From the NCBI GenBank assembly GCA_031254555.1, contig JAIRUF010000137.1, positions 1 to 5,098 on the forward strand: DNA of 5,098 bases, read 5' to 3'. A model generated the notes under the pieces. The model worked only from the letters and a program-made list of their open reading frames with translations. It ran no database searches and was not told the DNA's origin. Below, piece after piece: positions 1 to 4,273 of the stretch. Source of the stretch: Oscillospiraceae bacterium (lineage in GTDB: Bacteria > Bacillota > Clostridia > Oscillospirales > Acutalibacteraceae). Numbering within the stretch: the stretch's first letter is position 1; every line of letters begins with the position of its first letter. A program made the position numbers and the translations under genes.

Positions 1-981
1 ACCAACAAGGACAGGCTTCTTATAACTGTTCCGTTTTTCCACTGCTTCGGAATGGTTTTGGCCCTTATGTCATGCATAACTTACGGTGCGTCGTTTGTGC
101 CTGTTGATATCTTCAATCCCGTTAAGGTGATGGATGCAATACAGGCGGAAAAATGCACTGCACTGCACGGGGTTCCCACGATGTTTATAGGAATAATGGA
201 GCACCCTGACTTTGCAAAGTATGACTTGTCCACACTGCGTACCGGCATAATGGCGGGGTCTCCGTGTCCGGTAAAGACTATGCAGGACGTTACAGAAAAA
301 ATGCACATGACAGATCTCGTAATCGTATTCGGCCAGACAGAGTCCTCCCCGGGCAGCACGATGACAACCACGACAGACTCTATAGAACTGCGATGCACAA
401 CGGTGGGGAAAGCTTATAAAGGGGTGGAGTGTAAAATTGTGGACCCGGAGACGGGCGAGACGCTCCCGCCGGGTCGGATAGGAGAATTTTGCGCGCGCGG
501 ATATAATATAATGAAAGGGTACTACAATATGCCAGAGGCGACGGCCCTCGCGATAGATAAGGACGGCTGGCTGCATTTCGGCGACCTTGCCGTGTGTGAC
601 GAAAACGGATATTACAAGGTCACTGGCAGGCTTAAGGATATGATAATCCGCGGCGGAGAGAATATCTATCCAAAAGAGCTTGAGGAGTGCCTTTACAATC
701 ACCCGAAGGTAAAAGATGTTCAGGTGATAGGGATACCGAGCAAAAAGTACGGCGAGGAGGTCTGTGCCTGCGTTATACTAAAAGACGAGGCGGATATTAC
801 GCCGGAAGAGATAAAGGAATACTACAGGCAAAAAGTGGCCTACTTTAAGGTGCCTAAAGAGGTTTGGATAATTGATGAGTTCCCAATGACGGCAAGCGGT
901 AAGATACAAAAATTTGTACTGCGGGATATGGCGGTCACGGAGTTGGGCCTGCAGGCGGATAAGGACATTGAGACGGCATAG
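1..981 (+). CDS. AMP-forming acyl-CoA synthetase (FadD/ACSF2-like), 5' partial
   Basis: The frame is open from base 1, so the start codon is outside the window; 326 C-terminal residues are visible and the ATG at 52 is internal. The family activates a carboxylic (often fatty) acid with ATP to an acyl-adenylate and transfers it to CoA in the cytoplasm. Visible marks, in order: PFFHCFGMVL near the left edge, typical of ACSF2/FadD-like members; the A5-type motif FGQTES at about 328-345; FGDL (579-588 region) with the conserved Asp at 583; TGRLKDMIIRGGENIYP from 622, the hinge and A8 region; and the C-terminal PMTASGKIQK with the catalytic Lys codon at 901. Both the end of the large domain and the small C-terminal domain are intact, with no frameshift. 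It is the first visible gene of a same-strand run. Acid chain length cannot be deduced; a medium/long-chain or aryl-acid ligase is equally possible. Confidence 0.95.
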   Translation, partial: TNKDRLLITVPFFHCFGMVLALMSCITYGASFVPVDIFNPVKVMDAIQAEKCTALHGVPTMFIGIMEHPDFAKYDLSTLRTGIMAGSPCPVKTMQDVTEKMHMTDLVIVFGQTESSPGSTMTTTTDSIELRCTTVGKAYKGVECKIVDPETGETLPPGRIGEFCARGYNIMKGYYNMPEATALAIDKDGWLHFGDLAVCDENGYYKVTGRLKDMIIRGGENIYPKELEECLYNHPKVKDVQVIGIPSKKYGEEVCACVILKDEADITPEEIKEYYRQKVAYFKVPKEVWIIDEFPMTASGKIQKFVLRDMAVTELGLQADKDIETA

Positions 982-1016
982 CTTTTATGGTCTCACAGCG
1001 GCTATATGAATTGATG

Positions 1017-1034
1017 AAAGGACGGTTTGTTGTT
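1017..1034 (+). promoter_or_regulatory. Ribosome binding site deciding the start of the TIM-barrel gene
   Basis: AAAGGA at 1017-1022 lies 12 nt before the ATG at 1035. No Shine-Dalgarno-like sequence precedes the earlier in-frame ATG at 987, which sits only 5 nt after the preceding stop codon, nor the one at 1014. The spacing is longer than ideal, so the start choice also rests on the protein: the family usually begins M-K-L-S-F-S-T. Confidence 0.6.
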
Positions 1035-1850
1035 ATGAAACTTTCGTTTTCAACTTTGGGATGTCCCGACTGGAGCTTTGATGAGGTTCTCTCAACGGCT
1101 AAGGACTTAGGTATGGACGGCGTTGAAATAAGAGGGCTTGAGGATAAGATATATATTCCGGACTTTGAGGGCTTTTCACCAAACAATATAGAACAGACAA
1201 AGAAAAAGATAAAAAAGATAGGGCTTAATATACCGATACTGACATCCGGCGCAATGTTAGCCGACAAGCTCTGTGCGATGGATAGCTTTGTTGAGGCCTG
1301 CGCGTATGTAAATTTGGCGGCCAGGCTGGGTGTAAAATATATCCGTGTTATGGGTACGGGTGAGCCGCAGGATACTTTGGGAGACTTTAATTTGGCGGCC
1401 AAGCTGTATGCGATGCTGTGCGAATATGCCTTGTTTTTTGGTGTGACACCGCTTATTGAGACAAACGGCAGGCTTGCCGATTCAAAAAAGATGCTCAAGT
1501 TTATAGACTTGAGCAAAGCCAAAAACATGGGAATTTTATGGGATGTCAACCACACGGTTCAGCTAAAGGGAGAAGCCCCCGCCGATACGGTGAAAATGTT
1601 GGGGCAGCTTATAAAGCATGTACATATAAAAGACTCTATAATATCAGACGACAATATAGAGTATAAGATAATGGGATACGGAAATATTCCGATACCGGAT
1701 ATTTTAAAAGCTCTCAAAGATATGGGATACAGCGGATACCTCTCGCTAGAATGGGTAAAAAGGTGGAACCCTGATTTGCAGGAACCGGGAATTGTGTTTG
1801 CTCATTTTGCGTCTTATATGAAAACTCTTTTAAACAAGGCGGGGATGTGA
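1035..1850 (+). CDS. Sugar phosphate isomerase/epimerase family TIM-barrel protein
   Basis: A 271-residue protein of the xylose-isomerase-like TIM-barrel family (AP endonuclease 2 fold; relatives include IolE, IolI and tagatose/psicose epimerases). Members isomerise, epimerise or dehydrate sugars or polyols using a divalent metal. Visible evidence, numbered from the ATG at 1035: the N-terminal strand MKLSFSTLGCPDW; LGMDGVEIRG after the first helix, with a family-typical Glu; and four likely metal-ligand positions, Glu142 in PLIETNG, Asp170 in LWDVNH, His197 in HVHIKDS and Glu239 in YLSLEWVKRW. The length is normal and the protein looks intact. An in-frame extension to ATG 987 would add 16 residues but has no RBS. 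It starts 53 nt after the acyl-CoA synthetase and ends 4 nt before the dCMP deaminase, so it is probably in one operon with both. The substrate cannot be read from the sequence. Confidence 0.9.
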   Translation: MKLSFSTLGCPDWSFDEVLSTAKDLGMDGVEIRGLEDKIYIPDFEGFSPNNIEQTKKKIKKIGLNIPILTSGAMLADKLCAMDSFVEACAYVNLAARLGVKYIRVMGTGEPQDTLGDFNLAAKLYAMLCEYALFFGVTPLIETNGRLADSKKMLKFIDLSKAKNMGILWDVNHTVQLKGEAPADTVKMLGQLIKHVHIKDSIISDDNIEYKIMGYGNIPIPDILKALKDMGYSGYLSLEWVKRWNPDLQEPGIVFAHFASYMKTLLNKAGM

Positions 1851-1854
1851 TTTC

Positions 1855-2352
1855 ATGCCGAAAAGGGAAGAGTATATAACATGGGATGAATATTTCATGG
1901 GAATAGCGCTGCTCTCGGCAAATAGGAGCAAGGACCCAAGCACACAGGTCGGTGCATGCATTGTTAACAGGAAAAACAAGATTATGTCCGTGGGATATAA
2001 CGGGCTTCCCTCAGGATGCGATGACGACAATTTTCCCTGGGAGCGAAGCGGAGATGAGATAGACACAAAATATCCCTATGTTTGCCATGCGGAGTTAAAT
2101 GCTATACTCAACAGCGGGGCAAGGGATCTGGAGGACTGTAAGATATATGTTGCCCTGTTCCCTTGCAATGAGTGTGCAAAAGCCATCATACAAAGCGGCA
2201 TATCAGAGGTTATTTATATATCGGATAAGTATGCCGACAGCGTTTCGGTAAAGGCGTCTAAAAGGATGTTTGACTCGGCCGGAGTTGCGTATAAGAGGTT
2301 GTCAGGCACGCATGAAACCCTGAAGATTGATTTCAGGGAGGAAAACATTTAA
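1855..2352 (+). CDS. Deoxycytidylate (dCMP) deaminase, DCTD type
   Basis: A 165-residue zinc enzyme that deaminates dCMP to dUMP, feeding thymidylate synthesis in the cytoplasm. Motifs seen: the N-terminal RSKDPSTQVGACIVN (24-38); the GYNG loop (47-50), part of the nucleotide/allosteric region in this family; the zinc and catalytic motif CHAELNAI with His78 and proton-shuttle Glu80; and PCNEC with zinc ligands Cys104 and Cys107. DTKYPYVCHAELNAI and YVALFPCNECAK are nearly the same as I remember in human DCTD, and unlike the more divergent B. subtilis ComEB. The family is usually activated by dCTP and inhibited by dTTP; that is family knowledge, not seen here. The start at 1855 follows the previous stop by 4 nt, with GGGG at 1841-1844 as a probable RBS inside the upstream gene, so translational coupling is likely. 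It is the last gene of the run, followed by a terminator. Confidence 0.96.
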   Translation: MPKREEYITWDEYFMGIALLSANRSKDPSTQVGACIVNRKNKIMSVGYNGLPSGCDDDNFPWERSGDEIDTKYPYVCHAELNAILNSGARDLEDCKIYVALFPCNECAKAIIQSGISEVIYISDKYADSVSVKASKRMFDSAGVAYKRLSGTHETLKIDFREENI

Positions 2353-2370
2353 AGATACAATTGACTCAAA

Positions 2371-2407
2371 CAAGGCGCATACCAAAGAACATCGCACCTT
2401 GTTTTTT
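2371..2407 (+). terminator. Intrinsic terminator of the + strand operon
   Basis: CAAGGCGC (2371-2378) pairs with GCACCTTG (2394-2401) with one internal C-A mismatch, followed directly by TTTTTT (2402-2407). It lies 18 nt after the dCMP deaminase stop. The stem is modest, but position and T run fit. Confidence 0.65.
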
Positions 2408-2414
2408 AAATGAG

Positions 2415-2440
2415 AAAAACCGCCGGCTTTTGCCGGCGGT
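2415..2440 (-). terminator. Intrinsic terminator of the foldase-like lipoprotein gene
   Basis: A perfect 9-bp stem, ACCGCCGGC (2419-2427) and GCCGGCGGT (2432-2440), with a 4-nt loop. On the - strand it is followed by TTTTT (ending at 2415), so it terminates the gene ending at 2479. Read on + the stem is followed by AAATTTG, so it is a poorer terminator that way, although a second A/T-rich hairpin (AAATTTG 2441-2447 with CAAATTT 2455-2461, then TTT) could back it up. Confidence 0.85.
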
Positions 2441-2478
2441 AAATTTGTTTTGGACAAATTTTTTAAGATAAAATTTAT

Positions 2479-3462
2479 CTACTTTGATCTCACGTCCATC
2501 ACCGTATTATAAATTTTATTTTGGACAGAATTATTGTTTTCAGCCTTGGAGTCCTTGTACCAACCCGCCAGCTTTTTATTAAAATCTTTCTTTTTGATGT
2601 GATATACGCAGCTTGTCCGGTATTTCTGATAAAAATCTTGATTTTCATCAAAGTTATCAAACTTTAAAACAAGATAAATATTAACATTGGAAGCCAGGAC
2701 CTTTGCGGTGTCTGCGCCCATTCCATGAACTTGCTCGAAAAAATCTTTCGGATATTTATCAGAGCTTTTTTCCAAAACTAAAATATCAAGCATAGCCGAA
2801 CTGTTTTGGCTGTTCCCTTTAAGATAATCAGAATAAACGGCGTCGATTGTCTTAAGCTCGGAGAGTTCATTGGCCATGCTGTTAAACTGCTCTTTGATCG
2901 CGTTTATCTCACCGTCAGTTTTTTCAGTGGATTTACCGTCACTGCCGGTGGTTTTAAAATATCCGGTGATGGCCTTAAAGAATACATAGTTGTCTTTAAA
3001 ATAAGATTTTATTTCATCTTCGTTTATAGCGTCTTTAGCTTCGTCGGTGTAGAGGGACAATAAAATGGCGTCTTTGTAGGCGTCACTTTCTTTTATTTTA
3101 GTCAGCGTCTGTTTGGAGATGCCAATAGATTTATAATAGTTGCCAAAAACTGCCCACTGATTTGTGACTTCGCTTGCAAGTTGTGCCTTAACGCTTGAAT
3201 CGATAGTCAGGCCGCTTTCGCTGAATTTTGTGTTTATCTTCATGTATTCAAGGCAAAGTTCGTTTGTCTTTTTTATAATTTCTTCCTTTGAGATATTTTC
3301 TTTATCGGAAGATATTAAAACCTGGTCGAGGTAATATGCATACACATCGGAGCCAAGCTGACCATTACCCAAGGTAAGGGCGGTTTTAGGACCCGAGGAG
3401 CAGGACGTCAAAGCAATTATGAATACAAATAGTACAGATGATAACTTAATGATTTTTCTCAT
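2479..3462 (-). CDS. Secreted lipoprotein, SurA/PrsA-like foldase with degenerate parvulin region
   Basis: A 327-residue predicted lipoprotein. The start at 3462 is set by GGGAGG 6 nt upstream; an upstream in-frame ATG (3489) overlaps the promoter -10 and is rejected. N-terminus: MRKIIK, a hydrophobic core SSVLFVFIIA, then lipobox LTSC with lipidation Cys21, so the product should be anchored outside the membrane. The body resembles Gram-positive SurA/PrsA-like proteins: a YAYYLDQVL segment at about 41-50, a helical N-terminal chaperone-like region, then NEDEIKSYFKDNY (147-159), the usual linker before a parvulin domain. The following domain keeps only the outline (FKAITGYFKTTGSDGKST from 162; YPKDFFEQV at 237; IYLVLKFD at 262) and lacks the first parvulin His, reading KAIT where RHIL is usual. 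A folding-chaperone role without prolyl isomerase activity is an inference; a lipoprotein of unknown function is the safe call. It has its own promoter and terminator. Confidence 0.85.
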   Translation of the reverse strand: MRKIIKLSSVLFVFIIALTSCSSGPKTALTLGNGQLGSDVYAYYLDQVLISSDKENISKEEIIKKTNELCLEYMKINTKFSESGLTIDSSVKAQLASEVTNQWAVFGNYYKSIGISKQTLTKIKESDAYKDAILLSLYTDEAKDAINEDEIKSYFKDNYVFFKAITGYFKTTGSDGKSTEKTDGEINAIKEQFNSMANELSELKTIDAVYSDYLKGNSQNSSAMLDILVLEKSSDKYPKDFFEQVHGMGADTAKVLASNVNIYLVLKFDNFDENQDFYQKYRTSCVYHIKKKDFNKKLAGWYKDSKAENNNSVQNKIYNTVMDVRSK

Positions 3463-3468
3463 AGGAAA

Positions 3469-3474
3469 CCTCCC
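3469..3474 (-). promoter_or_regulatory. Ribosome binding site of the lipoprotein gene
   Basis: GGGAGG on the - strand, 6 nt before the ATG at 3462-3460. A near-ideal Shine-Dalgarno that decides the start in favour of the lipobox-bearing, 327-residue form. Confidence 0.9.
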
Positions 3475-3487
3475 GTTCATAACAGAC

Positions 3488-3516
3488 ATTATACACCAAC
3501 AGCCAATATAAGTAAA
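3488..3516 (-). promoter_or_regulatory. Sigma-A-like promoter of the lipoprotein gene
   Basis: On the - strand: -35 TTTACT (3516-3511), a 17-nt spacer, and a consensus -10 TATAAT (3493-3488). Expected transcription start is near 3481, giving a leader of about 19 nt that holds just the RBS. The longer in-frame start (3489) would lie upstream of that transcript. Confidence 0.75.
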
Positions 3517-3608
3517 TAAAGGGCATTTTATATTTCCCGAAAGCGGATAACGGGGGAGCGCTTCATCACCATCCGTAAGCGCAGCTGAGTTTAAGTTTTT
3601 GCACCAAT
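3517..3608. other. Intergenic spacer with small inverted repeats
   Basis: No gene seen. It contains a perfect 6-bp inverted repeat GCGCTT (3558-3563) / AAGCGC (3577-3582) with a 13-nt loop, and a competing pair CGGAT (3544-3548) / ATCCG (3571-3575). The GC-rich stretch lies just upstream of the lipoprotein promoter on its strand. It might be an operator or a relic, but nothing specific can be shown. Confidence 0.35.
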
Positions 3609-3640
3609 AAAAAACAGCCGCCCTATTGGGCGGCTGTTTT
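3609..3640 (-). terminator. Intrinsic terminator of the 5S rRNA gene
   Basis: A perfect inverted repeat, AAAACAGCCGCCC (3611-3623) and GGGCGGCTGTTTT (3628-3640), loop of 4 nt. On the - strand the GC-rich stem is followed by six T (3614-3609). It lies about 8 nt beyond the 3' end of the 5S gene. The symmetric T/A flanks could also let it stop + strand transcripts. Confidence 0.92.
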
Positions 3641-3647
3641 ACTGTGA

Positions 3648-3765
<118 letters not shown>

Positions 3766-3791
3766 AATGATAGCTTGTATCTCACAGCGAT
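3766..3791 (-). other. 5S precursor leader
   Basis: The leader between the predicted start site (about 3790-3791) and the mature 5S holds CTGTGA (3787-3782), complementary to TCACAG in the trailer (3647-3642). Between CTGTGA and helix I is a small GATA/TATC hairpin. Together these could form a processing stem of the kind RNase M5 or other maturases act on in Firmicutes; the enzyme is an inference. Confidence 0.45.
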
Positions 3792-3796
3792 ATCCA

Positions 3797-3825
3797 ATTT
3801 TAACACAAAAAAAATAAAAATGCAA
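3797..3825 (-). promoter_or_regulatory. Promoter of the solitary 5S rRNA gene
   Basis: On the - strand: -35 TTGCAT (3825-3820), a 17-nt spacer, -10 TAAAAT (3802-3797) with an extended -10 TG motif just upstream (TGTTAAAAT). The spacing is ideal and it points at the 5S gene about 30 bp away. A sigma-A type promoter. Confidence 0.75.
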
Positions 3826-3826
3826 G

Positions 3827-3872
3827 ATATATTTTTTAGATTAAAAAAATTTTTTGTATCAGTAAAAAATAT
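3827..3872 (-). promoter_or_regulatory. UP-element-like A/T tracts upstream of the 5S promoter
   Basis: Directly upstream of the 5S -35 box lie long A and T tracts: ATATTTTTTA (3829-3838) and its perfect inverted copy TAAAAAATAT (3863-3872), with A7T6 at 3843-3855 between them. rRNA promoters commonly carry such tracts for binding of the RNA polymerase alpha subunit. The role is inferred from position and composition. Confidence 0.45.
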
Positions 3873-3895
3873 TATGAATCGCATTTCGGTATCAT
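3868..3895 (+). repeat. Direct repeat copy 1 (28 bp)
   Basis: This unit matches the one at 3967-3994 without gaps at 24 of 28 positions. The shared core is ATGAATCGC, then a T-rich linker, then TATCAT. In this copy the hairpin arms have mutated and pair poorly. Confidence 0.7.
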
Positions 3896-3966
3896 ATGCA
3901 TGTCCGTTTGCATTGTCACATGCGTGGTCAATTTTAGCCGCGTCGCAAAATGCGCCGCATGGCCTT

Positions 3967-3994
3967 AATATCATGAATCGCTTTGCGATATCAT
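3967..3994 (+). repeat. Direct repeat copy 2 (28 bp), part of a long hairpin
   Basis: The second copy, 99 bp from the first. It belongs to a strong inverted repeat: ATATCATGAATCGC (3968-3981) pairs with GCGATATCATGATAT (3985-3999), 14 pairs with one bulged T and a 3-nt loop. The right arm contributes the extended -10 promoter at 3994-4002. Confidence 0.75.
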
Positions 3995-4002
3995 GATATA
4001 AT
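3994..4002 (+). promoter_or_regulatory. Extended -10 promoter for the small peptide gene
   Basis: TGATATAAT, a TGn extended motif with a perfect TATAAT (3997-4002), on the + strand. No good -35 is found at 16-18 nt upstream (TGAATC at 3974-3979), which extended -10 promoters can tolerate. Predicted start near 4009 gives a leader of about 56 nt to the ATG at 4065. Confidence 0.5.
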
Positions 4003-4045
4003 AATATTAAGAAGATAAAAATGGCTTAATAATGGTTAAATACTT

Positions 4046-4054
4046 AAAGGGGGG
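4046..4054 (+). promoter_or_regulatory. Ribosome binding site of the small peptide ORF
   Basis: AAAGGGGGG with 10 nt to the ATG at 4065. It supports translation of this short ORF and favours 4065 over an in-frame ATG at 4032, which has no Shine-Dalgarno. Confidence 0.6.
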
Positions 4055-4064
4055 TATTTATATT

Positions 4065-4184
4065 ATGAAAATTAAATTAATCATAGGACTCATGGCAACA
4101 GTTTTTGGAACAGTTCTGACAAGTCTGACCGTGTGGGCAAACAGGCCAAGAGGAGTTTACGTTGAGCTGGCAGCGAGAAGATAA
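4065..4184 (+). CDS. Small export-signal or single-TM peptide, 39 aa, unknown function
   Basis: ATG at 4065 to TAA at 4182. The N-terminus is MKIK, then a hydrophobic stretch LIIGLMATVFGTVLTSLTVW (5-24), then Ala25 and a tail NRPRGVYVELAARR (26-39) with a net positive charge. VWA before Asn26 satisfies the -3/-1 rule for signal peptidase I, which would release a 14-residue peptide; alternatively the whole product stays as one membrane segment with a basic tail. A strong RBS and an extended -10 promoter precede it. It has no Cys, so it is not a thiolactone AgrD-type precursor as commonly seen. I do not recognise the family. Possibilities are a signalling or antimicrobial pro-peptide, a type I toxin-like membrane peptide, or a small regulatory membrane protein. 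It is convergent with the hydrolase gene. Confidence 0.55.
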   Translation: MKIKLIIGLMATVFGTVLTSLTVWANRPRGVYVELAARR

Positions 4185-4217
4185 AAAATGTTCAGCAAAG
4201 AATTTATCATAACAATT

Positions 4218-4243
4218 CACAGGTTTAAAGTACCTGTGCACAG
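4218..4243 (+). repeat. Hairpin and overlapping palindrome after the peptide gene
   Basis: CACAGGT (4218-4224) and ACCTGTG (4232-4238) form a perfect 7-bp stem with a 7-nt loop; the overlapping CTGTGCACAG (4234-4243) is a perfect 10-bp palindrome. No adequate T run follows, so this is not a clear intrinsic terminator. It could be an operator-like site, a pause or a 3' stabilising hairpin. Confidence 0.5.
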
Positions 4244-4250
4244 TGTATTT

Positions 4251-4273
4251 TAAACGGCCACAAGGGCCGTTTA
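4251..4273. terminator. Bidirectional terminator-like hairpin between convergent genes
   Basis: TAAACGGCC (4251-4259) and GGCCGTTTA (4265-4273) form a perfect 9-bp stem with a 5-nt loop; the stop codon of the hydrolase (4273-4271) lies within it. Only short T runs follow on either side, so it is a weak but position-appropriate terminator for both the small peptide gene (+) and the hydrolase (-). Confidence 0.55.

Larger units (their letters stand above)
3868..4008. repeat. MITE/REP-like non-coding repeat element
   Basis: About 141 bp bounded by 8-bp perfect terminal inverted repeats, AATATTAT (3868-3875) and ATAATATT (4001-4008). Inside are two direct copies of a 28-bp unit, nested inverted repeats CATGCG (3919-3924) / CGCATG (3956-3961) and ATGCA (3896-3900) / TGCAT (3909-3913), and a long hairpin at 3968-3999. 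No clear target-site duplication flanks it. It encodes no convincing protein. The pattern suggests an interspersed palindromic element mobilised in trans or a decayed mosaic of one; I cannot name a family. Confidence 0.55.

Noticed and set aside
70..702. Long - strand open frame opposite the acyl-CoA synthetase
   Set aside because: It is a shadow of a strongly recognisable coding frame, with no RBS and no protein family resemblance.
1311..1405. 17-bp near-identical repeat AATTTGGCGGCCAxGCT at 1311-1327 and 1389-1405
   Set aside because: Both copies are in frame and encode NLAARL/NLAAKL helices of the TIM barrel; a single pair within a normal-length gene is not evidence of a repeat element.
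2318..2338. Perfect 7-bp inverted repeat CCCTGAA/TTCAGGG near the end of the dCMP deaminase gene
   Set aside because: No T run follows and it lies in well-formed coding sequence; a better terminator is 33 bp downstream. Likely chance.
3463..3489. Longer lipoprotein start at 3489
   Set aside because: This ATG overlaps the TATAAT at 3493-3488 and would lie outside the transcript; the start at 3462 has an ideal RBS and gives a normal signal peptide.
3775..3996. A 73-codon + strand open frame across the A/T tracts and repeat
   Set aside because: It reads through the 5S promoter and the palindromic repeat with no Shine-Dalgarno; its composition follows the A/T tracts.
4206..4211. Possible antisense promoter (- strand TGTTATGAT) that would make an RNA against the small peptide gene
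   Set aside because: Only an AT-rich extended -10-like match with no -35; too weak to claim a type I toxin-antitoxin arrangement.
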